A stretch of 64,000 nucleotides of DNA, from positions 62,001 through 126,000 of the forward strand of contig DAIDGQ010000037.1 of NCBI GenBank assembly GCA_027452215.1, in the 5' to 3' direction. Position 1 is the first letter of the stretch. Each line of letters opens with the position of its first letter. The notes beneath the pieces are model-generated. The model did not search any database. It saw only the letters and a program-made list of their open reading frames with translations, and was not told where the DNA came from. This DNA is from Granulicella sp. Its GTDB lineage: Bacteria; Acidobacteriota; Terriglobia; Terriglobales; Acidobacteriaceae. A program made the translations under genes and the position numbers. This document shows, piece after piece, positions 7,900 through 16,498 of the stretch.

Positions 7900-8885
7900 G
7901 GAAGCTTCGCTGACTCCTCGAGGGGATTCCAATTATCAGAACCGGCGAGAAAAACGAGAGGAGCAAATTGTGCTGCTTCTTCGGCACTTAGTTGATGCGA
8001 CCCCTCAAGCCTTGAAGAAATACGTGCCCCCGGCCCGGTGCTGCCTCGTTCCCCATAGAACGTGTCTTCGATGGATCCACCCTTCACCCACGGTGACCAG
8101 CCCTGTGGGCTCAAGCTATCCGGCATTTCCGACGACAAAAATACAACGCGTGAGAACCGGCGCCACGGCCTGCCTAGATAAAAGCTCTTGCCATCCATCG
8201 GTTCCGCCCTAATTCTCGCACGCAGGAAGACATAGCCCGTGGCCTGGTCTAACGATGTGCGAGACTGAGCCGTGATATAGCCTGGGCGAATAATATGAAT
8301 CTCGCTATCATCGAAGACTGCCGCGGCGTTCCCGAAGATAAAGTCAACACCGCCTTCAATATACGAATTGACATAATATTGTCGACCGAAGTCTGCAAAC
8401 AATGTGTCTTGATCTCCCAAAAAGCGGCAGTGCTTGAAGATGGATCGATCAGATCGTACGCTGATGGCCACTGCCTGCCCTGTATTACCGGCTGCATTCT
8501 CAAATGTTAGATTGTCAGCTTCAAAGCCATCACCATTAATCTCTACCGTCGATGACAGGAAGGTGCCACCCGCGCTCTTCGCATTCTGTGAGGCAGTGAT
8601 CACAACCGCTTCAGGCGTTGTCCCTTCCCCGATCATGGTTGTGCGTGGACGGTTCTGAGTGACGATCACCCGCTCACGATAAATGCCAGGCGCAATATGT
8701 AGATATAGTCGTCCAGCCGGTCCCGGCTGATCCGCATGGTCTAGCGCCATTTGAATAGTCGGAAAGGCGTCACGGCTCGGTACCACCTGTGGCAAGACGC
8801 GAACATGTACATCCTGCGCCCTCGTCGCGGCAGATGTAAGGAATGCAACCGTGATGATCCCACAAAGAGCAATAGGCTTCAGCAT
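7896..8885 (-). CDS. Pectin methylesterase, carbohydrate esterase family 8
   Basis: A 329-residue secreted esterase that removes methyl groups from pectin. The right-handed beta-helix motifs are clear: GDQDTLF with the acid/base aspartate at about 160, VDFIFGNA with the nucleophilic aspartate at about 181, and YLGRPWR with the substrate-binding arginine at about 239. A signal peptide (MLKPIALCGIITVAFLTSAA, then TRAQ) begins at the chosen ATG, which has AGGGA ahead of it; the frame is open 44 codons further without such a signal. It is the first gene of the minus-strand pectin operon. Its promoter region, shared with lacI, contains a 12-bp operator palindrome. Confidence 0.88.
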   Translation of the reverse strand: MLKPIALCGIITVAFLTSAATRAQDVHVRVLPQVVPSRDAFPTIQMALDHADQPGPAGRLYLHIAPGIYRERVIVTQNRPRTTMIGEGTTPEAVVITASQNAKSAGGTFLSSTVEINGDGFEADNLTFENAAGNTGQAVAISVRSDRSIFKHCRFLGDQDTLFADFGRQYYVNSYIEGGVDFIFGNAAAVFDDSEIHIIRPGYITAQSRTSLDQATGYVFLRARIRAEPMDGKSFYLGRPWRRFSRVVFLSSEMPDSLSPQGWSPWVKGGSIEDTFYGERGSTGPGARISSRLEGSHQLSAEEAAQFAPLVFLAGSDNWNPLEESAKLP

Positions 8886-8984
8886 TTCTTGTTTCCCTAG
8901 TCGAGTGATCCCTTGCACTCGATATCCCGCTTTGTCTGGTACCGTCGCGCTCTGGTGTGCTATTAGGGTTCGAGCTGTTCGGAT

Positions 8985-8996
8985 GGCAACGTTGCC
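8985..8996. promoter_or_regulatory. LacI-family operator, copy 1
   Basis: GGCAACGTTGCC is a perfect 12-bp palindrome with the central CG step typical of LacI/GalR operators. It lies between the divergent pectinesterase and lacI genes, about 100 bases from each start. Read on the minus strand it overlaps TTGCCA, a possible -35 element of the pectin operon. A near copy sits at 10251-10262 before the TonB receptor gene. Confidence 0.7.
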
Positions 8997-9108
8997 GTTC
9001 CACTGGGATGCTAGCAACTGCCACGGTCATCCGTCAAGAGATTGACTGAACACAACTTTTCTTACGGAAATGACCTGAGGCTAGTTTGACTGGTACCATC
9101 TTCTCTGC

Positions 9109-10128
9109 ATGAAAGAGATCAAACGTCCGACCATTATCGACGTAGCACGAGCAGCAAAAGTGGGTGCATCGACGGTCTCACGCCATGTTCGCGGGGGTAA
9201 ATCCGTCAGTCCAGCCGTTGCGAAACGCATTGGGATCGCCATCGCCCAGCTTGGCTACGAACCCAACACACTGGCCCGCAGCCTGCGTGTGGGACGATCC
9301 CAGACGCTTGGCGTTCTCTTTCCCCATGTCAACAATGTGTTCTTTGGCAATGCCATACGAACTATTCAGTTTGAAGCCCGACGCAGTGGCTTTACCGTCA
9401 TGCTTCTCACCCATCAAGAGGACGCACAACTTCAACAGGAGCAACTCGCGTCGCTCAAGCGTTCACAGGTAGATGGGCTCATCCTGGTCCCTGCTGCCGA
9501 GACAAACATCGCACAGGTTCGCGCTATTCTTGGCAATACCCCTGTCGTTGCATTTGATCGTCCGCTCGGTAACGCGCTTGATTCCGTCATGTTGGACAAT
9601 GAAATGGCAGGCCTGAGAGCTACTGAACATCTGCTGTGGCACAAGCATCGCCACATCATTTCTGTCACGGCTCCTTACAAGTTGAATCCATTGCACAGTC
9701 GTCTCAAGGGTCATAAAGAGGCAATGGAGGCGGCCGGACGGAAGGTCGAGACGATCATTTGGGCGGATTCTGAGCAATTGAAGAGAGAGCTTTGCCTTGC
9801 TCTAAAGCGTAAACGCGGTCCGGCGACCGCAGTTCTCTCGATGAGCTATTCGGTCACGATCGCCATCCTCTCCGCTTTGCGTGATCGTAATATTCGACTG
9901 GACCAAATCGCCTTCATAGGAATTGACGATCTAGAGTTTGCTAGCTTTCTCGACCCATCTTTGACGACCGTGGCACAACCCGCAGAACAGTTTGCAAAGA
10001 TTGCTGTTGAGCAATTGTTGAAACGAACAACTGGAGCCAAAGAGAGCCCTGTTCAGGTAACTTTACCCGGAACTCTAATCTTGCGCGCCTCTTGTGGCTG
10101 CGATCCAGCCCTATCAAAGGGGCGATAA
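9109..10128 (+). CDS. LacI-family transcriptional regulator of the pectin locus
   Basis: A 339-residue repressor with an N-terminal helix-turn-helix (PTIIDVARAAKVGASTVSRH, residues 7-26) and hinge (YEPNTLARSLRVGRSQTLGV), followed by a periplasmic-binding-protein-like sugar domain (LFPHVNNVFFG, VDGLILVPA, FIGIDDLEFASFLDPSLTTV). The ligand is probably a uronate or oligogalacturonide, judged from its neighbours. Matching operators lie before the divergent pectin operon and before the TonB receptor downstream, so it most likely controls both and perhaps itself. The length is normal and the start ATG is the only good candidate. Whether it represses or activates cannot be seen. Confidence 0.85.
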   Translation: MKEIKRPTIIDVARAAKVGASTVSRHVRGGKSVSPAVAKRIGIAIAQLGYEPNTLARSLRVGRSQTLGVLFPHVNNVFFGNAIRTIQFEARRSGFTVMLLTHQEDAQLQQEQLASLKRSQVDGLILVPAAETNIAQVRAILGNTPVVAFDRPLGNALDSVMLDNEMAGLRATEHLLWHKHRHIISVTAPYKLNPLHSRLKGHKEAMEAAGRKVETIIWADSEQLKRELCLALKRKRGPATAVLSMSYSVTIAILSALRDRNIRLDQIAFIGIDDLEFASFLDPSLTTVAQPAEQFAKIAVEQLLKRTTGAKESPVQVTLPGTLILRASCGCDPALSKGR

Positions 10129-10206
10129 ATCATGCTGTCTTAGCGCGCCCATGGTAACGCAAACCTGCGTGATATCAACTTTTTCTCCTTGATGGCAACT
10201 TATCTG

Positions 10207-10236
10207 TTGACGATTCTTGATCGATCCAAATAGTAT
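10207..10236 (+). promoter_or_regulatory. Putative sigma-70 promoter of the TonB receptor gene
   Basis: TTGACG at 10207-10212 and TAGTAT at 10231-10236 are 18 bases apart, matching the -35 and -10 consensus at 5 and 4 of 6 positions. Transcription would start near 10243, so the operator at 10251-10262 lies just downstream, a classic repression position. Confidence 0.45.
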
Positions 10237-10250
10237 TCGGCACATAATTT

Positions 10251-10262
10251 GGCGACGTTGCC
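10251..10262. promoter_or_regulatory. LacI-family operator, copy 2
   Basis: GGCGACGTTGCC is identical to the perfect palindrome at 8985-8996 except for one base. It lies 15 bases after the putative -10 element and about 78 bases before the TonB receptor start, which links the receptor to the adjacent LacI regulator. Confidence 0.65.
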
Positions 10263-10339
10263 ACGAGTCACTGAAAGAGCACACCCGAATTGCCAAAGCG
10301 GCTTGAGTCGGCAGAAATGAACTTTAGTGGAGAAGAAGA

Positions 10340-13300
10340 ATGAGCAAGCAGAAACTATCTATACTCGGTCAGTTAACAATGTTGTGCCTCTTTCTGGCAA
10401 CATTTCTAGGTAATGCCGCTTGGTCGCAAGAGTTTCGCGGAACCATAAGTGGCACCATTACCGATCCGTCGGGTGCCATGGTTCCAGGAGCGACCGTCGT
10501 AGTTCGTGAATCCCAAACAGGAACAGTGAGTCAGACCAAGAGCGACAACGATGGGCAATACGTGCTGCCCTTCCTCATGCCTGGCACCTATTCGATCTCG
10601 GTCACCATGTCTGGATTTGAAAAGACGGTACGCAACAACATCACGCTGCAAACACAGGAGCACCCGATCGTAAATATTGCACTAGCAGTGGGCGAGGCTT
10701 CGCAGACTGTGACTGTAACTACCGAAGCTCCACTACTGGATCAAGCCAACGCATCCGTTGGCTCTGTAATCTCCACGAAGTCCGTGGAAGATATGCCGCT
10801 AAATGGACGTACACCTGCGGTGCTGACGGAGCTCTCCGTGGGTGTGATCTCCACCGCCGCGCCACAGATGGTCCATCCGTTCGATAATAACGCTGCAAAC
10901 TCGTGGAGTATCGGTGGAACGCCAGGTCAGGTGAGCGAGGTCCTTCTGGACGGTTCACCGGACTTAACAATTCTCGGTGCCGTGGCCTATAATCCGTCAG
11001 AAGATTCGGTGGCCGAGGTCTCAGTACGGCCGTTTGACACCGACGCCAGCTTCGGCCACACGATCGGTGGAGTGGTAAATCAGATCACTAAGAGTGGAAC
11101 CAACCGTTTGCATGGGACAGCCTATGAGTTCTCGCAAATTTCTGCCATCGACGCAAATACCTACTTCAACGATCGCAGTAATAAGAAGCTACAGGTAACC
11201 CACTTCAACCAATACGGCGGTACAGTTGGTGGGCCGGTTATTCTTCCTAAAATCTACAATGGCGAAAATAAGCTTTTCTTCTTCTTTGCATTCGAGGGAT
11301 TGAAAGACTCCCAACCAAACACCTACACAACGACGGTTCCAACTGCGGCTGAACGCAACGGTGATTTTTCGCAGTTACTAACTGCCGGATGCAAAACCGG
11401 TGCCTACACAGTTAGCACTGCAGGTCTGGCGACATGTAGCGATGGGACGACCGATCCAAATCAGATATACAACCCATTCACAGCGACGCTCAATACGGCA
11501 AACGGTCAGATCAATCGACAACCGATTGCAAATAATCAATTGCTCACCGCGGCTCAAGGCGGAGTTGTTAACCCAGTTGCGGCGGCGTATCTAAAGCTTG
11601 TTCCCGCGGCAAACAACACATCCGGGGTGGGAGCAGATGGACAGGGAAACTACATTTCCAACGCTCCGAGCAACGATACCTACAATAATGAGTTCGGGCG
11701 ACTCGACTACAACGTAAGCTCGCGCGACCATATCTTCTTCGACTTCCGGCATAATAATCGTACGCAGTTGAAGAATGATTTCTTTGGCAACGGAATCACG
11801 GGAACATCTCTGCTCCGTGAGAACTTCGGAGCTACACTGGACAACGTGTTCACGATCAATCCCTCAACTATCTTGGACACCCGGTTCAACTGGACCTACT
11901 TCGACGAAGTACACGGAACACCAGCATCGGCTTACAGTCCCACGTCCGTCGGACTTCCCTCCGCGATGAATGCAGCAAGTGAATTCCTTCAACTTCCCTA
12001 CATCAACTTCAGCACCGGCGGAAGCTGCGGTAAGCCAACGAGCTATCAATGCCTCGGTGCGACTGGTTCAGGATACGACCCCACAACTAGCTATCAAGCC
12101 TTTGTCGATGTAGTAAAGATCCTGGGCCGCCACACGTTGAAGATCGGTTTCGATGGACGGCAATACCGTCTCCGTGATACGTCATACGGGAATTCTTCAG
12201 GAAGCTTTACGTTCAATTCCAACTTCGTCACCTCGGGGACCAAAGGAGCTGCACAATCATTTGGTGGCGATCTTGCTTCCTTCCTCTTCGGTCTCCCGGG
12301 ATCAGGCGGCTTTGACATTAACGCCAAAGCGTCCTATCTCAACTACTACGTCGGTACCTTCTTGCAGGACGACTGGAGGGTAACCGACCGCCTTACTCTG
12401 AACATGGGTCTACGGTTTGACATCGATACCCCATTTGGCGAACGTAACGGGCACACCGTCAACGGCTTCAATCCGAATGCAATCAACTCAACTTCAGTTG
12501 CTGCGGCGACGGCATTCGCCGCCAACTCCTATCCCGTGGTGACAAGCCTCAATACGCTGGGCGGCCTCACCTTCCCGGGTGTTAGCGGTGGAGCACCGTA
12601 CCAGACCAATAGCGGCTTCCTAAGCCCTCGCTTCGGATTCTCCTATAGCCCCGCGATGCTGCACGATAAGACCGTCATCCGTGGCGGCTTTGGAATCTTC
12701 GTGCAACCGGAGACTGTATCCAATCTTAATGCTGAGGGGGTTACCTCCTCGAATGCCATCTCAAACCAGGAGGGCTATAGCGCAACGACTTCTTATATCG
12801 CTACGAATAATAACTATCTAACCAATGCAAATACGCTGAGCAATCCCTTCCCGTCAGGGTTTGTGCAACCGGCTGGCTCTTCGCAGGGAGCAAGCACCTT
12901 TCTCGGTGAAGGAATCAACTTCCTCTCTCCCGTAGAGCATGACCCTTACTCGGAACGTTGGGATATTGGCATCCAGCAATCTGTGACTCGCAGCACTATG
13001 TTTGAAGCACTTTACGTGGGCAATCACGCTCTTCATCTGCCAATTGCGCAGCGAAATCTCAACGCAACCAGCATTCAATATCTCTCGACGACACCTTATC
13101 GTAATGAGGCATTGGCGAAGACCTACGGAGCATCGGTTGCCAACCCGTTTGCTGGACTGCTGCCAAACGGAGGGAGTGCTAACGGTAGTCAGGTTAGTCT
13201 CAGCAGCCTGCTGGTTCCCTTCCCTCAGTTCGGAACCAATAACATTCTCGAGCAGAACCTGACAGTTGGGCAGTCTTACTTCAACAGCCTCATCCTGCAT

Positions 13301-14044
13301 ATCGAGCAGCGGGAGAAGCACGGATTGACGCTGACAGCCAACTACAGCTTTTCCAAACTGATCGAAGGGGATACCTACCTTAACGATCAGGACACAACAC
13401 CGACTCATCGAATCTCACCTGACGACCACACGCACCACTTTACTGCGGGCGCAACCTACGACCTACCCTTCGGACGCGGCAAGATGTTTGCTTTCGGCGG
13501 AAACAGGTTCATGGATGAGTTGCTGGGCGGATTCGTTATCAATGGTGTGTACCAGTTTCAGTCGGGTGCACCGATTGAGTTCACCGCCGACATACCTCTC
13601 CAACCTGGCGTGACGCTGCGTCAGATCAGCAATCAGCCTCGGAACACCTCGCCCGTTCCATCAAGCGGCACAGGAACTCCGGCACTCAGCACCAACTTGT
13701 TCGTTACGGGAAACTCCACCGCTTGCCCGACGACCGGCGCCTGTGATGGATCCACGTTCATCAATGGTCAGTATTATGCCCATTACCGTACACTGCCGCA
13801 AACTCTTTCATGGGTTCGAGGAGACGGCTTTAATAACCTGGATGCATCGATTCTGAAGGACTTTCACTTTACCAGCAGTGCGTACCTGCAACTGCGGTTC
13901 GAGACCTTCAATACCCTCAATCATCCAATCTTCGCGGCACCAAACGTCAGCAGTGCCACGGCGAGCAACTTCGGCTACATCACCTCAACCTACCAGAGCA
14001 GCCTACCAAGACAGGTGCAACTCGGTGCTCGCATCGTCTTCTAA
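10340..14044 (+). CDS. Oar-like TonB-dependent receptor with carboxypeptidase-regulatory domain
   Basis: A 1234-residue outer-membrane protein. A signal peptide ending ...GNAAWSQ is followed by a CarboxypepD_reg beta-sandwich (RGTISGTITDPSGAMVPGAT, residues about 32-115), a plug domain (VISTKSVEDMPLNGRTPAVL and KSGTNRLHGTAYEF) and a long beta-barrel that ends with the aromatic C-terminal strand QVQLGARIVF. This architecture is much expanded in Acidobacteria and is used for uptake of plant polysaccharide fragments, without a SusD partner; none is seen here. Next to pectinase genes and carrying the shared operator, it probably imports oligogalacturonides. GGAG precedes the ATG. A strong terminator follows, so it is monocistronic. 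Confidence 0.85.
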   Translation: MSKQKLSILGQLTMLCLFLATFLGNAAWSQEFRGTISGTITDPSGAMVPGATVVVRESQTGTVSQTKSDNDGQYVLPFLMPGTYSISVTMSGFEKTVRNNITLQTQEHPIVNIALAVGEASQTVTVTTEAPLLDQANASVGSVISTKSVEDMPLNGRTPAVLTELSVGVISTAAPQMVHPFDNNAANSWSIGGTPGQVSEVLLDGSPDLTILGAVAYNPSEDSVAEVSVRPFDTDASFGHTIGGVVNQITKSGTNRLHGTAYEFSQISAIDANTYFNDRSNKKLQVTHFNQYGGTVGGPVILPKIYNGENKLFFFFAFEGLKDSQPNTYTTTVPTAAERNGDFSQLLTAGCKTGAYTVSTAGLATCSDGTTDPNQIYNPFTATLNTANGQINRQPIANNQLLTAAQGGVVNPVAAAYLKLVPAANNTSGVGADGQGNYISNAPSNDTYNNEFGRLDYNVSSRDHIFFDFRHNNRTQLKNDFFGNGITGTSLLRENFGATLDNVFTINPSTILDTRFNWTYFDEVHGTPASAYSPTSVGLPSAMNAASEFLQLPYINFSTGGSCGKPTSYQCLGATGSGYDPTTSYQAFVDVVKILGRHTLKIGFDGRQYRLRDTSYGNSSGSFTFNSNFVTSGTKGAAQSFGGDLASFLFGLPGSGGFDINAKASYLNYYVGTFLQDDWRVTDRLTLNMGLRFDIDTPFGERNGHTVNGFNPNAINSTSVAAATAFAANSYPVVTSLNTLGGLTFPGVSGGAPYQTNSGFLSPRFGFSYSPAMLHDKTVIRGGFGIFVQPETVSNLNAEGVTSSNAISNQEGYSATTSYIATNNNYLTNANTLSNPFPSGFVQPAGSSQGASTFLGEGINFLSPVEHDPYSERWDIGIQQSVTRSTMFEALYVGNHALHLPIAQRNLNATSIQYLSTTPYRNEALAKTYGASVANPFAGLLPNGGSANGSQVSLSSLLVPFPQFGTNNILEQNLTVGQSYFNSLILHIEQREKHGLTLTANYSFSKLIEGDTYLNDQDTTPTHRISPDDHTHHFTAGATYDLPFGRGKMFAFGGNRFMDELLGGFVINGVYQFQSGAPIEFTADIPLQPGVTLRQISNQPRNTSPVPSSGTGTPALSTNLFVTGNSTACPTTGACDGSTFINGQYYAHYRTLPQTLSWVRGDGFNNLDASILKDFHFTSSAYLQLRFETFNTLNHPIFAAPNVSSATASNFGYITSTYQSSLPRQVQLGARIVF

Positions 14045-14068
14045 CACCAATCGCAGGACAGCTACCCG

Positions 14069-14105
14069 ACGAGACCCGCTTAAACAGCGGGTCTCGTTGT
14101 TTTTG
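14069..14105 (+). terminator. Rho-independent terminator of the TonB receptor gene
   Basis: A perfect 12-bp stem, ACGAGACCCGCT paired with AGCGGGTCTCGT around the loop TAAAC, is followed by TGTTTTT. It lies 25 bases after the receptor stop codon. Confidence 0.9.
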
Positions 14106-14180
14106 TCTGCGAGCTGCTTTCCAGACACGACATGGCCGATGGCTGTCTCAACTGCCCTCGCTACCCATTAGAATGGGCCC

Positions 14181-14909
14181 ATGAGTACGTCGCCTATCCA
14201 ACCGATTATTGCCCGATACTCCAACCAGACGCTCTTACTCGATGCCGACGATACGCTCTGGGAAAATAATATCTACTTTGAGCAGGCAATCGCCACATTC
14301 ATCACATACCTCGACCATCGAGTTCACAAGCCCGCAGAGGTACGCGAGCACCTCAATCATTGCGAGCGAAGGACTATCCAGGCACATGGTTACGGCATCC
14401 AGAGCTTCCGCCGCTCTCTCATCGATTGCTTCGAACAGCTCAGTGAGTCCCCTGTCACCCCTGAACATCACGCCAGCATCGTGTCGTTCACTGAGGCCAT
14501 CGCTTCCGCTGAAATCGAACTTCTACCCGGTGTAGATGAAACCCTCAGAGAGCTCCAACAGCGCCATAGACTGATCCTCGTCACTAAAGGTGACATCATG
14601 GAGCAAACTAATAAGCTTGAGCGCTCGGGCCTGCGTCCGCTCTTCAGTGCCATCGAGGTGCTCGCTGAGAAGAATATCGAGGCCTATCAGGAGCTCCTCC
14701 ACCGCCACAACTTCAACCCATCTGCCACCTGGATGGTGGGCAACTCCGCCAAGTCAGATATCAATCCTTCGCTCGCTGCTGGCCTCAATGCCATCTTCAT
14801 TCCCCACGACTTCACATGGGTCCTCGAGCACGAGGTTGTCGATCCACCTGCAGCCGGGGAGCGTCTTCTTGAACTCCAATCTTTCTCCGAACTCCTTCGC
14901 TATTTCTAG
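14181..14909 (+). CDS. HAD-superfamily hydrolase
   Basis: A 242-residue cytoplasmic phosphatase-like protein. LLLDADDTLWENN carries motif I with the nucleophilic aspartate at 21 and acid/base aspartate at 23; LILVTKGD is motif II; WMVGNSAKSDINPSLAAGLN is motif III/IV. A helical cap lies between residues about 30 and 110. This resembles pyrimidine 5'-nucleotidase/YjjG-like or phosphoglycolate-type members, but the substrate cannot be told. It ends one base before the convergent asparaginase gene. Confidence 0.75.
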   Translation: MSTSPIQPIIARYSNQTLLLDADDTLWENNIYFEQAIATFITYLDHRVHKPAEVREHLNHCERRTIQAHGYGIQSFRRSLIDCFEQLSESPVTPEHHASIVSFTEAIASAEIELLPGVDETLRELQQRHRLILVTKGDIMEQTNKLERSGLRPLFSAIEVLAEKNIEAYQELLHRHNFNPSATWMVGNSAKSDINPSLAAGLNAIFIPHDFTWVLEHEVVDPPAAGERLLELQSFSELLRYF

Positions 14910-15986
14910 CTACGGCTCATCTTTGTAGATCCCCATCTGCACCGCCCCGCCCTCGACAAGTCGCGCCCGGAACATTCCCGGCGTATTGAACCCCCAAGCG
15001 ATCTGCCCATTGGGCGTCATCGCGATCGCTCCGCCATCGCCTTTCATCGCAGTCAATTGGCCCCCAATCACCTCATCGATCGCAGCCTGCAGTCGCATTC
15101 CTTTGTACTCAACTAACGCGCAAATCGTCCGCGCTACGGTTAGCCGAATAAAGTATTCGCCGATCCCCGTCGCAGATACCCCGCATGATTGATTTGAAGC
15201 GTAAGTTCCGGCCCCAATAATCGGCGAATCCCCAATGCGTCCGAATCTCTTCGCCTGGGTCCCTCCCGTTGTTGTTCCTGCCGCTATATTCCCCGCCCTG
15301 TCTCGCACAACGATACCAGTCGTACCCCACCTGTGTGCGTCTGGACCTTCAAGCTGAGCAATCGGCTTCTCAGGAGCCGGAGGTGCGCCTGCCGGCCTCG
15401 GTGGGATCGGCCGTCCCTCCTCTTTCAACTGCCGTACCAGACTCTCCCAACGCGCTTCAGTGAAGAAATAGGATGGGTCGACTTGCGCTAGTCCGACACT
15501 CGCAGCAAACTGGTCGGCACCGCTCCCGCTCAGCATCACAAACTGCGACTTCTCCATCACGGCCTTGGCCAGCGAGATCGGATTTTTCGTCCGCGTCACC
15601 CCAGCGACGGTACCCGCCTTCATCGTCTTACCGTCCATGATTGCAGCGTCCAGCTCGTTTCTGCCGTCGGCCGTAAATACTGCCCCCTTGCCGGCATTGA
15701 ATAGCGGATTGTCTTCCAACACCTGCAGCCCCGCCTCGACCGCATTCACCGCCGTGCCATTGGCATCCAGCACCTTCGCGGCCGCATGAATCGCCGCGTC
15801 CATGCCCGCACGATAAGCCAAATCGCGTTCCGGCGTCATCGACGAGCGTTCAATTACCCCAGCGCCCCCATGCATCACAACCGCCCACTTTCCGGCAGGG
15901 GCCTGAGTAATGAGAGCTACTGGCTGCTGAGCCGAGGCAAGCCCCGCCACACTTATGCAGACCGTCAGTAGGCATCTATTCAACAT
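14910..15986 (-). CDS. iaaA: Isoaspartyl peptidase / L-asparaginase, Ntn-hydrolase type
   Basis: A 358-residue exported enzyme of the plant-type asparaginase family, which is cleaved in cis to expose a catalytic threonine. The signal peptide is MLNRCLLTVCISVAGLASAQ. WAVVMHGGAG starts the mature domain, and NPLFNAGKGAVFT and ELDAAIMDG are conserved. RWGTTGIVVRD places the autocleavage threonine at about 222, followed by GNIAAGTTTGG and GRIGDSPIIGAGTYA. The Pro-rich linker before the cleavage site (GRPIPPRPAGAPPAPEKP) is expected to be flexible. It acts on isoaspartyl dipeptides or asparagine in the periplasm. Confidence 0.85.
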   Translation of the reverse strand: MLNRCLLTVCISVAGLASAQQPVALITQAPAGKWAVVMHGGAGVIERSSMTPERDLAYRAGMDAAIHAAAKVLDANGTAVNAVEAGLQVLEDNPLFNAGKGAVFTADGRNELDAAIMDGKTMKAGTVAGVTRTKNPISLAKAVMEKSQFVMLSGSGADQFAASVGLAQVDPSYFFTEARWESLVRQLKEEGRPIPPRPAGAPPAPEKPIAQLEGPDAHRWGTTGIVVRDRAGNIAAGTTTGGTQAKRFGRIGDSPIIGAGTYASNQSCGVSATGIGEYFIRLTVARTICALVEYKGMRLQAAIDEVIGGQLTAMKGDGGAIAMTPNGQIAWGFNTPGMFRARLVEGGAVQMGIYKDEP

Positions 15987-16124
15987 GAGATTCCTCGTTG
16001 CGAATCAGTCTAGCTCAATCTGGTTAGTTCGCAATTCCATGCTCCGATCTGGTCGATCCAGATGGTATACTCATTCTCAGATTGCTCGTCGCTCCTGTCG
16101 CACCTTTGTGTGCGCAGGCTCCAT

Positions 16125-16209
16125 GCGGAGGTGGCGAAATTGGCAGACGCACTAGCTTGAGGTGCTAGCGCCGCAAGGCATAGGGGTTCAAGTCCCCTCC
16201 TCCGCACCA
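16125..16209 (+). tRNA. tRNA-Leu (anticodon GAG)
   Basis: 85 bases with acceptor stem GCGGAGG/CCTCCGC, discriminator A and encoded CCA. The anticodon stem CTAGC/GCTAG holds loop TTGAGGT, giving GAG, which reads CTC and CTT. A long variable arm, as in class II leucine tRNAs, and a T-arm GGGGTTCAAGTCCCC are visible. TATACT at 16066-16071 is a good -10 element. Confidence 0.95.
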
Positions 16210-16230
16210 ATCTATAGGTTCGACACTAAC

Positions 16231-16260
16231 AAAAGACCAGCCGCTCAAGGCTGGTCTTTT
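16231..16260 (+). terminator. Rho-independent terminator after tRNA-Leu
   Basis: AAAAGACCAGCC pairs perfectly with GGCTGGTCTTTT around loop GCTCAA, 22 bases after the tRNA. The terminal T run fits an intrinsic terminator. Confidence 0.85.
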
Positions 16261-16402
16261 GTAGCTGCAGTTACTTACATATCGACATGTCCCCCCGGAG
16301 CCATTTAGCCTTCTAGATTAAGCCCTGCTTAGCATCGAGCCTTCAGCAGCTCGTCAGGCCATGCTCACTTTAATCAAGAAGTCTCTATTTCAGCGTTCAA
16401 AC

Positions 16403-16442
16403 AATCTGAGTGCTCAAATCGTCAAACTTAAGCACTCAGATT
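16403..16442. other. Perfect 12-bp inverted repeat downstream of korB
   Basis: AATCTGAGTGCT and AGCACTCAGATT pair perfectly across a 16-base spacer in the region between tRNA-Leu and the korB stop. No T run follows on either strand, so this may be a terminator-like hairpin protecting the korAB messenger, or a protein-binding dyad. The rest of 16261-16498 shows no gene. Confidence 0.5.
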
Positions 16443-16498
16443 TATGATAAACGGACCCTCAACCGCTCGTTTTCTGAGGATGGGCTTTCATCCCTGTA

